The notes under the pieces are model-generated. The model did not search any database and was not told where the DNA came from. It saw only the letters and a program-made list of their open reading frames with translations. 64,000 bases of DNA, from assembly GCA_051877855.1 (NCBI GenBank), contig JBJEJH010000001.1, forward strand, positions 1-64,000. Direction: 5' to 3'. Position 1 is the first letter of the stretch. Each line of letters opens with the position of its first letter. Position numbers and translations under genes: made by a program. This DNA is from MGBC120314 sp051877855 (GTDB lineage Bacteria > Bacillota > Clostridia > Lachnospirales > Lachnospiraceae). Shown here in pieces: positions 1 through 6,482 of the stretch.

Positions 1-79
1 GGTTGATACCAGAGGAAGCACATGATATAATCTATTTGCGTGTAGGTATATCATGGCTTCGGTCTGATACATACCATTT

Positions 80-107
80 GGGCGGTTTCATAGGAAACCG
101 CCCTTTT
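80..107 (+). terminator. Intrinsic terminator of an upstream element gene
   Basis: A perfect 10-bp stem (GGGCGGTTTC / GAAACCGCCC) with a 4-nt loop is followed by TTTT on the plus strand. It would end a plus-strand gene lying left of the window. It abuts the xis stop codon, but on the minus strand no T-run follows the stem, so it is weaker in that direction. Confidence 0.7.
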
Positions 108-336
108 AAGTTGTCACTTTTCGTGTGACAGCTTTGACGGTATTCTTATCCCTCAAGTCCCTGCCTTCATTGGCTTCCATGAACTGCTCCAGTATATCGG
201 TTTTGATAAGAACCTTTCTTCCTACTCGGAGTACCGGAAGTTTCTTCCATTCCACCAGATTTCGGAGCGTGTTTCTTCCGATACCTGTGTAGTCAGCAGC
301 TTCCTCTATAGATAAGGCAATCTTCGTTTCTGTCAT
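106..336 (-). CDS. Excisionase-like DNA-binding protein (Xis)
   Basis: This 76-residue protein is a small winged-helix/MerR-type DNA-binding protein of the excisionase family carried by Tn916-like and related integrative elements. Residues 8-50 fit the pattern SIEEAADYTGIGRNTLR followed by LPVLRVGRKVLI, the HTH plus wing that recognises element ends. Such proteins bend DNA and steer the integrase towards excision. The ATG has a full AGGAGGTGA ribosome site. The gene is transcribed divergently from the repressor gene and away from the integrase gene, an arrangement that lets the repressor control excision. Its promoter (385-413) is near consensus, so xis should be strongly expressed unless repressed. 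The family is clear; the excision role is inferred from context. Confidence 0.85.
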   Translation of the reverse strand: MTETKIALSIEEAADYTGIGRNTLRNLVEWKKLPVLRVGRKVLIKTDILEQFMEANEGRDLRDKNTVKAVTRKVTT

Positions 337-355
337 TGAATCACCTCCTTATAAA

Positions 356-368
356 TTGCATTATGCAA
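356..368. promoter_or_regulatory. Operator copy 1 (TTGCA-N3-TGCAA), xis side
   Basis: This perfect palindrome with 5-bp arms and a 3-bp centre is extended by flanking A/T symmetry (AATTGCA-TTA-TGCAATT). It lies just downstream of the predicted xis transcription start, where a bound repressor would block the polymerase. The same arms occur again at 445-457. Proposed as the binding site of the adjacent XRE repressor; this is inference from symmetry, repetition and position. Confidence 0.65.
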
Positions 369-384
369 TTTGTGTAGTAGTGAT

Positions 385-413
385 ACTATAACGCTTTTAT
401 ATCTTCTTGTCAA
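385..413 (-). promoter_or_regulatory. xis promoter
   Basis: Read on the minus strand, there is a perfect -35 TTGACA (413-408), a 17-bp spacer and a -10 TATAGT (390-385). Transcription would begin near 378, immediately before operator copy 1. Confidence 0.75.
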
Positions 414-444
414 GCATTACGGAATTTTAAATATAATTATTAAC

Positions 445-457
445 TTGCATATTGCAA
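445..457. promoter_or_regulatory. Operator copy 2 (TTGCA-N3-TGCAA), repressor side
   Basis: Second copy of the TTGCA-N3-TGCAA palindrome, here with TAT in the centre. Its right half is part of the -35 box (452-457) of the repressor gene promoter, so a bound dimer would shut off the repressor gene itself. This suggests negative autoregulation coupled to xis repression. Confidence 0.65.
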
Positions 458-480
458 TTATAAGGGGTATGTGATATAGT
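452..480 (+). promoter_or_regulatory. Promoter of the repressor gene
   Basis: A -35 box TTGCAA (452-457), a 17-bp spacer and a -10 TATAGT (475-480) precede the repressor ATG, which has an AAGGAGG ribosome site. The -35 box overlaps operator copy 2. Confidence 0.7.
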
Positions 481-511
481 AGTACCATACCGAAAAAGGA
501 GGCGTACCAAT

Positions 512-1129
512 ATGAAGGATAAAGAGTTACGCAAGCTAATCGGTAGCAGGGCAAAACAGCGAAGATTGGAGCTTGATTTGAAACAGCCTTATATTGCAGA
601 GAAGATGGGAGTAACTCCTTCCACTATCCAAAGATATGAGGCAGGTACAATCGACAATACCAAGAAGCTGGTGCTGGACGGTCTTTCAGAGGCACTTCAT
701 GTATCTGTGGAATGGCTCAAAGGAGAAACCGATGAATACGAAACAGACATTACGGATAAGAAAGAATTACAGATTCGTGATGCAATGAGCAGTATTCTAA
801 ACCGACTTCCCTTTGACCTAAGTAATGAGGAAGCTGATTTCTCTAAAGACTTATTGCTACTGATGTTACAGGAATATGAGTTGTTTATGGATTCGTTCCA
901 GTATGCATGCAAGAATTTCAAAAGCAATACGGAAAATGCAGACATAGCAGCCACAATGGGGTTTGAATCAAACCAAGAGTACAATGAGATAATGTTTCTT
1001 CGGGAGATTACCCATTCTGTCAATGCCTTTAATGACATGGCAGATGTGATAAGACTCTATTCCAAAAAGCCGGAGGCAGCTACACAAAGGCTTGCAAATC
1101 TTTTAGCGGATGATTCCGAATCGGTATAG
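512..1129 (+). CDS. XRE-family cI-like repressor of the integrative element
   Basis: This is a 205-residue protein. Residues 5-70 form a Cro/cI-type helix-turn-helix (LIGSRAKQRRLELDLKQ, then IAEKMGVTPSTIQRYEAG), and the motif VSVEWLKGE that usually closes this domain follows. The C-terminal 130 residues are mostly helical and lack a recognisable LexA/S24 protease dyad, so induction would not be by self-cleavage. The ATG at 512 has an AAGGAGGCG ribosome site. It is divergent from xis with two shared operators between them, and it sits directly upstream of the integrase gene, consistent with a lysogeny-like switch controlling excision. The HTH family is clear; the targets are inferred. Confidence 0.85.
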   Translation: MKDKELRKLIGSRAKQRRLELDLKQPYIAEKMGVTPSTIQRYEAGTIDNTKKLVLDGLSEALHVSVEWLKGETDEYETDITDKKELQIRDAMSSILNRLPFDLSNEEADFSKDLLLLMLQEYELFMDSFQYACKNFKSNTENADIAATMGFESNQEYNEIMFLREITHSVNAFNDMADVIRLYSKKPEAATQRLANLLADDSESV

Positions 1130-1216
1130 TTAGACAACCGGAGTTATGATATACTTACACGCAAGAAAGCATTTCATCAGTTCCGATTGTCCAATATCGA
1201 AAGGAGACAAACGATT

Positions 1217-2509
1217 ATGGCAAAAGGATCTGTAAGAAAAAAAGGAAAGAAATGGTACTACCGATTCTATGTAGAGGATGCAAGTGGCAATCTGGTACAG
1301 AAGGAATTTGCGGGAACAGAAAGCAAAAGTGAAACAGAAAAGTTGTTAAGACAGGCAATGGAGGATTATGAAAGTAAGAAATTCATTGCAAAGGCTGACA
1401 ATATTACCCTCGGAGAACTGCTCGACATTTGGTCAGAGGAAGAACTGAAGGTCGGCACATTAAGCAACGGAACTGTTGGTAATTATCTTCAGGCGGTCAA
1501 TCGGATTATGCAACATCCTATCAGTGACCGAAAGTTGAAAACAGTCACTTCGGAGCATTTGCAACAGTTTATGGACTTGCTTACCTTTGGTGGAACAGCC
1601 GGTAACTTCATTTCCAAAGGCTACACAAAGGATTATGTGCATTCCTACTCGGCTGTGTTACAGCAGGCATTCCGCTTTGCAGTATTTCCAAAACAGTGGA
1701 TTACCTTTAATCCCATGCAGTATGTGGTGCTAAAGCGAAAGACGGAAAATGTGGATTTATTTGCAGAGGACGATGCCGAAGATGTAAATGCAAAACCGCT
1801 TACCCACGAAATGTATCAGAAGCTGTTGGAACAGCTTGGCAAAAGAAGTAAAGATGCAATCCTTCCGGTTCAGATAGCTTATTTTACCGGGCTACGGCTC
1901 GGAGAAGTTGCAGGACTGACTTGGCAGGATATTAACCTTGAGGACCAGTATCTTACTGTAAGGCGAAGTGTCCGCTACAACGGAGCAAGACACAAAACAG
2001 AAATTGGTCCTACAAAACGTAAAAAGGTACGTGTGGTGGATTTTGGCGATACTCTCACTGGAATCCTAAAGACAGCCAAAAAAGAACAGCAAAAGCAGCG
2101 TTTTCAGTACGGACAACTGTACCGCAGAAACTATTACAAAGAGGTTCGGGAAAAGAATCGTGTACACTATGAGTATTATCATCTTGATGGGACTCAGGAA
2201 GTACCGATGGATTATACAGAAATCTTCTTTGTATGTTTAAGGTCAGATGGATGTCTGGAGCTTCCAAGCACAGTAGAAACAGCCTGCAGGAATGCCAGCA
2301 GGAAAGTACCTGAGTTGGAAGGCTTTCACTTCCACACATTAAGGCATACCTACACCACCAATCTTCTGTCAAACGGAGCACAGCCAAAGGATGTTCAGGA
2401 GTTATTAGGACATTCCGATGTTAGTACCACAATGAATGTTTACGCTCACGCAACGAGGGAAGCCAAACGAAATTCCGCAAAACTTCTGGATAAGGTTGCA
2501 GGGCAATAA
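1217..2509 (+). CDS. Tyrosine recombinase / integrase of an integrative element
   Basis: This site-specific recombinase of the phage-integrase family has about 430 residues. It has an N-terminal arm-binding region (GSVRKKGKKWYYRFYV), a helical core-binding domain and a C-terminal catalytic domain. The catalytic set is visible: Arg in TGLRLGEVAGL, His-x-x-Arg in FHTLRHTYTT, His in LLGHSD and the nucleophilic Tyr in MNVYAHAT. The frame could open at a TTG at 1187, but the ATG at 1217 has AAGGAG at 1201-1206 and begins the usual MAKGSVRKKG sequence, so 1217 is chosen. Being the last gene before the inverted repeat at 2517-2557, it marks the element's end; the attachment site should lie just downstream. 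Confidence 0.92.
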   Translation: MAKGSVRKKGKKWYYRFYVEDASGNLVQKEFAGTESKSETEKLLRQAMEDYESKKFIAKADNITLGELLDIWSEEELKVGTLSNGTVGNYLQAVNRIMQHPISDRKLKTVTSEHLQQFMDLLTFGGTAGNFISKGYTKDYVHSYSAVLQQAFRFAVFPKQWITFNPMQYVVLKRKTENVDLFAEDDAEDVNAKPLTHEMYQKLLEQLGKRSKDAILPVQIAYFTGLRLGEVAGLTWQDINLEDQYLTVRRSVRYNGARHKTEIGPTKRKKVRVVDFGDTLTGILKTAKKEQQKQRFQYGQLYRRNYYKEVREKNRVHYEYYHLDGTQEVPMDYTEIFFVCLRSDGCLELPSTVETACRNASRKVPELEGFHFHTLRHTYTTNLLSNGAQPKDVQELLGHSDVSTTMNVYAHATREAKRNSAKLLDKVAGQ

Positions 2510-2516
2510 ACAAAGA

Positions 2517-2557
2517 TTTCCCTTGTAAGTTACCCATAAGGGCAAAAACAAGGGAAA
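2517..2557 (+). terminator. Inverted repeat after the integrase (terminator or element end)
   Basis: TTTCCCTTGT (2517-2526) and ACAAGGGAAA (2548-2557) form a perfect 10-bp stem. A smaller CCC-ATAA-GGG stem sits in the loop. There is no long T-run, so termination is possible but not certain; integrase-bound inverted repeats are also common at element ends. It starts 7 nt after the integrase stop. Confidence 0.5.
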
Positions 2558-2623
2558 ATACATACAAGTTCACGATTCGAGGCTCTGAAAGCCTTGAAAA
2601 ATAAGGAAAGTTAGTTGGATTGA

Positions 2624-2793
2624 TAAACAAATTTCGATTTGGTGGAATCAATACTCCACCAAGCATAATTTTATAATAATACATGGCCTGCACTTTTTCA
2701 ACCCAAAAAGCACCCAAGCATTTCTGCCCGAGTGCTATCAACTCCCATCTCTATACTCTCACTTCAAATCCATTCTTGAACATGAAACACTTA
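2624..2793. other. Gene-free junction between the element and the decayed gene
   Basis: AT-rich intergenic DNA. It contains a small hairpin GGTGGA-N8-TCCACC (about 2641-2660), weak as a terminator. No tRNA 3' end, the usual integration target, is recognisable here. The element's outer boundary probably falls in 2558-2790 but cannot be placed without the opposite end. Confidence 0.4.
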
Positions 2794-2867
2794 TTAAACC
2801 ATCCCAAAATGCCCCAGCGCATCTTTTATCGCTTTTTCCTTCTCCACCGGACACTGAGGCTGTCTAG

Positions 2868-2920
2868 CTGTCTCCGCTGCCGCTCCGGTCCGCGCAGAGC
2901 AGAGGTCCACTGGACCTCTT
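2868..2920. repeat. 53-bp palindromic repeat, copy A
   Basis: This copy aligns without gaps to copy B at 3058-3110 (43 of 53 positions identical by hand count). It contains a perfect 9-bp-arm palindrome AGAGGTCCA-C-TGGACCTCT and a conserved CGGTCCGC block. It lies within the decayed methyltransferase tail, adding an in-frame stretch read as GPVDLCSARTGAAAETA. Confidence 0.75.
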
Positions 2921-3057
2921 GAGCCCTCCGACTTAGGCAAATTATAATTCTCCCCAACCTCTATTCCACACTTCCTCTTTACCTGTGAAATATACAGATT
3001 AGACACCTTCAATCCGTGCTCCTTCAGCACATAATCCTTAATCTCCGCATAAGTCGC

Positions 3058-3110
3058 CTGTCTACGCTCCTGCTTCGGTCCGCACTGAGCAAAGGTCCAC
3101 CGGACCTTTA
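3058..3110. repeat. 53-bp palindromic repeat, copy B
   Basis: Second copy, same orientation. The palindrome here is AAAGGTCC-ACC-GGACCTTT. Relative to copy A the arm bases changed from AG/CT to AA/TT in a paired manner, preserving the stem. It introduces a TAA (3110-3108) into the frame of the decayed gene. Confidence 0.75.
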
Positions 3111-3336
3111 GCGCCTCTCCGCACTCGTCACATCAAGCTCATCCAACTCAAGTTCCACCTAAACATAATCATCTGCTTTCCGTTGGGACAAAAGCACAAC
3201 CGTCTCGCAATGCGGTGAAAATTACTTCTTATACTAAATAGCGAAACCGTCACATTTTGCGAAAATGTTTATACCCCACTTAGGTGGATAGATTTTACCC
3301 CTTAATTAAATATTTTTCCTTTTGTTTTGAATACGC

Positions 3337-3822
3337 TTAATTCTTTAATTGTACATTATAGTACTTAGCATATTGTTGCCGAAACCCAGTATTATCCGAC
3401 AGATTTTTAAGGATAGTAGCAATGGCATTTAATTCAAGATTCAAATATGTAATTTCATACTGGGATAAAACCGGCTCCGCATCATCAAGGATTTCCATCT
3501 TATCTATTTCTCTATTATAACAATACCACGCACGATTAAAAATCTCATATGTTTTTCCCCATTTCCCAGCATGCCAAACACTTAAATTAATCCCTCTATT
3601 TCCATAATGTACAAAAACAAATCCTGTGCGAAAATATGTAAATTCTTCTGATATACAGTTTCTCTCGATATCATGCAATATTCTCTCTATAATTTCATAT
3701 ATTTCTTTCCACGAAATGTTTTCCTCTTTATTACTTTGAATTACATACACATTTAGCATCCAATCAGTATCCTTAAAAAACACTCCATGCTTAACTTTTG
3801 TTTCTCTACATAAATCATTCAT
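3337..3822 (-). CDS. Uncharacterised protein, last gene of the SET/SDR cassette
   Basis: A protein of about 161 residues that I do not recognise. It is soluble-looking, with alternating charged and aromatic stretches (FTYFRTGFVFVHYGNRGINLS, then WHAGKWGKTYEIFNRAWYCYN), no signal peptide and no membrane segment. The frame could open at a GTG at 3831, but the ATG at 3822 has AGGTG six bases upstream, so it is preferred. It overlaps the end of the SDR gene, which implies translational coupling and a shared pathway with the SET and SDR proteins. Strongly AT-rich codon use like the rest of the island. It could be a small substrate-binding or immunity-type partner; nothing in the sequence decides this. 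Confidence 0.7.
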   Translation of the reverse strand: MNDLCRETKVKHGVFFKDTDWMLNVYVIQSNKEENISWKEIYEIIERILHDIERNCISEEFTYFRTGFVFVHYGNRGINLSVWHAGKWGKTYEIFNRAWYCYNREIDKMEILDDAEPVLSQYEITYLNLELNAIATILKNLSDNTGFRQQYAKYYNVQLKN

Positions 3823-4531
3823 CCACATCACCTAACATCGGTCTAACAATTAATTCTTCTACTACGGCTTGTTCACTTAAATCGAATAGAGAATCTACAA
3901 TTTTGGCAATATCATCAGGTTCCAACAACCTCTTTGGTGGAATCTCAACATCTGCCCACATATCAGTCAAAGTAGCTCCCGGTGAAATAAATGTCACACC
4001 TATTCCATCCCCCATTAATTCTTTTCTTAAATTCACAGCATACCCTCTAAGTGCCCATTTAGTAATACTGTATGTTGGAACAGAATAGGCATCATAAGCT
4101 GCTGTAGATCCAATAATTACTATTCGAGGATATCTTGATTTTTTTAACATCGGAATCATTTCATTCACAGCGTAATAATTAAAATTGAAATTTGTATTCA
4201 TATTTTTTATGAAATCATCTTTTTCTACTTCCTGCAGTTTTCCTTCAACAAAATCCCCTGCACACAAAATAACAGCATCCAAATAATCTGTATTTTTTCT
4301 TAACCAATCGCCAAATTTATCTGCCGCATTAGCTGAATCTGCTTGATCCACATTAAAACAATATATATCTCCATTAAAAAATGTTTTCAATTCATCGACA
4401 GCTTTATCAATAGTTACAGAATACTTGGATGTAAGAAATAATTTATTGGCTCTTGAGCTTATCTTTTTGGCAATAGCATTTCCTATCCCTCTCGATGCTC
4501 CCGTAATCAATATATTAAGATCTTTCGGCAT
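3815..4531 (-). CDS. Short-chain dehydrogenase/reductase (SDR)
   Basis: A classical SDR oxidoreductase of 238 residues. The NAD(P)-binding TGASRGIG lies at residues 10-17, a CAG variant of the NAG motif near 90, the catalytic Ser in IGSTAAYDAYS (S142), and the YxxxK pair in YSITK (Y154, K158). SPGATLTDMW matches the usual PG motif after strand 6. Such enzymes interconvert alcohols and ketones; the substrate cannot be told from sequence. Its start overlaps the end of the SET gene by 17 nt and its end overlaps the next gene, so it belongs to a coupled cassette with the flavodoxin-like protein and the SET methyltransferase. GGAGGA precedes the ATG. Confidence 0.9.
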   Translation of the reverse strand: MPKDLNILITGASRGIGNAIAKKISSRANKLFLTSKYSVTIDKAVDELKTFFNGDIYCFNVDQADSANAADKFGDWLRKNTDYLDAVILCAGDFVEGKLQEVEKDDFIKNMNTNFNFNYYAVNEMIPMLKKSRYPRIVIIGSTAAYDAYSVPTYSITKWALRGYAVNLRKELMGDGIGVTFISPGATLTDMWADVEIPPKRLLEPDDIAKIVDSLFDLSEQAVVEELIVRPMLGDVDE

Positions 4532-5042
4532 TTTTTATAATCCTCCTCTTTATATATGGTGAAAAGAATTCAAAGTTGTCATCTTCTGGTTTAATCTTTT
4601 TCCAATCCTTTCCTGATATACTCCTCCTACAGTTACTACTTCCACAGTTACAAGTTTTTTTCAAAACCCACTCTTCATCGGCTTCCCAAAAAGCATAGTC
4701 ACAAACTATCTCTTCATGCTCATTTATATCTCTAACAGCCATGACAGATAAGCAATCTAACATACCTGCATTGGGATTACAAGAATGATTAATATAATCA
4801 GAAAAATCTTTTTCTGCATCTGACGTTTCACACAGCATTACTGTCTCCGAAATTCCCACAAATGTCGAACTCTTATATTTTCCTGAATATCTATCTGCTT
4901 GAAGTGCCAAAGTTCCTCCAAAACTTAAAATAATTTCACCTTTAGCAATTTTTTCTCCAGCAAATAATCCTTGTCCACTTATATCAGATGTATCAACATA
5001 CAATTTTTTAAAATACCTCACGTTAATATCTCTCATTTGCAT
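4515..5042 (-). CDS. SET-domain protein (lysine methyltransferase-like) with post-SET cysteines
   Basis: A 175-residue protein made almost entirely of a SET domain, the S-adenosylmethionine-dependent lysine methyltransferase fold best known from eukaryotic histone enzymes. Visible motifs are SGQGLFA (the GxG SAM loop, residues 22-28), INHSCNPN (the pseudoknot NHSC motif, 84-91), EEIVCDYAFW with the catalytic-type Tyr (110-119), and a post-SET zinc cluster CNCGSSNC (131-138). The frame opens at a TTG at 5048, but AAGGAG sits seven bases before the ATG at 5042. It is 11 nt from the flavodoxin gene and overlaps the SDR gene. The substrate is unknown: a protein lysine, or a small amine in a biosynthetic pathway, are both possible. 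Confidence 0.88.
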   Translation of the reverse strand: MQMRDINVRYFKKLYVDTSDISGQGLFAGEKIAKGEIILSFGGTLALQADRYSGKYKSSTFVGISETVMLCETSDAEKDFSDYINHSCNPNAGMLDCLSVMAVRDINEHEEIVCDYAFWEADEEWVLKKTCNCGSSNCRRSISGKDWKKIKPEDDNFEFFSPYIKRRIIKNAERS

Positions 5043-5053
5043 AATCAATCTCC

Positions 5054-5593
5054 TTACACAATTGCTCCAAGATGTTCTGCTTGTATTAATGCTTCATTTC
5101 CAACTATATCGTCTTTTTCATCTAATGAAGATACAGTAATAATACCTTTATCTTCCCAGCCATGGTAATTAATTAAACATTTAAAGTATTCCTCTGTCTG
5201 CTTTGACATCTCTTTACCCGGTGTCGCATATGTAGCTAATAAAATAGCTCCTGTGATCGGAAAATCTCGATTTTCTGTTACATATAATCTGTCAATCACT
5301 GCCTTTAATTGTGCCGGAAAACCTTGGTAATAAATTGGTGTAGCAAACACTACGATGTCTGTAGATTCAAGCATTGTATATACAGACTGCATATCATCTT
5401 TCTGATAACACTCGCCATTATGTTCATAACAGTATTCACAACCTATACAACCATTAATTTGAAGCTCTCTAATAATAACAGTATTCACCTTGTTACCAGC
5501 ATTCTGAGAACCTTTAATAAATGCACTTGCTAATTTGTCCGAATTTCCATTCTTTCTAGGACTTGCCATAAAAACTGTGATGGTCTTATTCAT
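5054..5593 (-). CDS. Flavodoxin-family / NADPH-dependent FMN reductase-like protein
   Basis: The protein has 179 residues and a flavodoxin-like FMN-binding fold. MASPRKNGNSDKL (residues 9-21) is the phosphate-binding loop, CIGCEYCYEHNGECYQKDDM is the Cys-rich segment common to iron-sulfur flavoprotein relatives, and FATPIYYQGFPAQLKAVIDR carries the flavin ring contacts. Members reduce quinones, nitro groups or iron and can serve as electron donors. AGAGGTG precedes the ATG. First gene of the tightly packed cassette flavodoxin - SET - SDR - unknown, where it may supply reducing equivalents; that role is inferred from position only. Confidence 0.85.
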   Translation of the reverse strand: MNKTITVFMASPRKNGNSDKLASAFIKGSQNAGNKVNTVIIRELQINGCIGCEYCYEHNGECYQKDDMQSVYTMLESTDIVVFATPIYYQGFPAQLKAVIDRLYVTENRDFPITGAILLATYATPGKEMSKQTEEYFKCLINYHGWEDKGIITVSSLDEKDDIVGNEALIQAEHLGAIV

Positions 5594-5624
5594 CTCAACA
5601 CCTCTTTTTTTAATTTTTTATTAA

Positions 5625-6449
5625 TTATATTGGAATCAAATCTATATACTCTGGTAATTCGCTTTTATATATATCCATAATACTTTCCAAATATGAATTA
5701 TAATCATTACAGTCACATGCTGTTATTTCATTGCAACTTGGATAATAAATTTCAAAATAAATCGTTTGAAGTATACTTAATAATTCATTTTTAGGCATTT
5801 TCATATTTGCCATAGTATACATGGGTATATATACCAAAGATAATATTTCTTCACTGACATCTCCATATTCATCATCTGGCATACTCGGTTGCAAATAATC
5901 AAATTTAATAATATAACTCTGTTTCTTAAATTTTTTTGTATATCGGCTTATTAACTTAGCCAATCCTGTTTTATAATTACCTTTTGTTCCACGTTCTATT
6001 TCTGTCAATATCATTGTTGCTTTCTTTGTTTTCAAATATTTTTTATATATTTTTCTCAACATTAAATTGAAAGCGTATTGTCTTGCAACCGAATCTTCTT
6101 TATCTATTGCCGTATACGCAATAAAAACATATTTATGCTGTTCTGAATACATAAATTTTATAAATCCTACTGTTTTACTCAACTTTTTACATACATACAA
6201 ATGATGTTCGACAACTTCACCCTCTCGCCTTTCTATGAATTGCAAAATTTCTTCAGCACAAATCCGCAAATTCTCCTTTATCCTTAAATTGTATAAATTT
6301 ATAAACTCTTCTATTTCCGGGTCCGTCCCCTTCTTAAGTTCTTTTACACGAAGTACCGATTTAAGAAATATAATAATAAGAGGAAGCACTACTGGAATCC
6401 ATATGTATTCTAATAAAATATTGATAATATCGCTATTTATCTGCGGCAT
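5625..6449 (-). CDS. Membrane-anchored protein of unknown function, possibly acetyltransferase-like
   Basis: A 274-residue protein. One hydrophobic segment near the N terminus (about residues 14-32, YIWIPVVLPLIIIFLKSVL) anchors a cytosolic domain. The middle part (VGFIKFMYSEQHKYVFIAYTAIDKE, then a basic helix with LMLRKIYKKYLKT and MILTEIERGTKGN) has the rhythm of a GNAT N-acetyltransferase core, but I cannot identify a certain acetyl-CoA loop. The C terminus contains ACDCNDYNSYLESI. A good GGAGGTG precedes the ATG. It lies between the acetyltransferase gene and the flavodoxin cassette, same strand, with a 31-nt gap to the latter, so co-transcription is likely. Function not recognised. Confidence 0.75.
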   Translation of the reverse strand: MPQINSDIINILLEYIWIPVVLPLIIIFLKSVLRVKELKKGTDPEIEEFINLYNLRIKENLRICAEEILQFIERREGEVVEHHLYVCKKLSKTVGFIKFMYSEQHKYVFIAYTAIDKEDSVARQYAFNLMLRKIYKKYLKTKKATMILTEIERGTKGNYKTGLAKLISRYTKKFKKQSYIIKFDYLQPSMPDDEYGDVSEEILSLVYIPMYTMANMKMPKNELLSILQTIYFEIYYPSCNEITACDCNDYNSYLESIMDIYKSELPEYIDLIPI

Positions 6450-6482
6450 ATTAGAATTTCACCTCCGTTTATATCCATTTAA

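Larger units (their letters stand above)
2794..3212 (-). pseudogene. Decayed C-terminal part of an RlmD-type RNA methyltransferase gene
   Basis: On the minus strand this stretch still encodes a recognisable tail. HCETVVLLSQRKADDYV parallels the HVETVCLLSRKAQ ending of the intact rlmD at 8576-9949. It is followed by the basic C-terminal extension found on some Lachnospiraceae RlmD homologues (QATYAEIKDYVLKEHGLKV, then YISQVKRKCGIEVG, and QPQCPVEKEKAIKDALGHFGMV). The body of the methyltransferase is missing, there is a TAG at 3161-3159, and a TAA at 3110-3108 arises from an inserted repeat. Two copies of a 53-bp repeat interrupt it (2868-2920 and 3058-3110); the first keeps the frame. No start or ribosome site is evident. 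Assignment of the extension rests on recalled family features. Confidence 0.65.
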
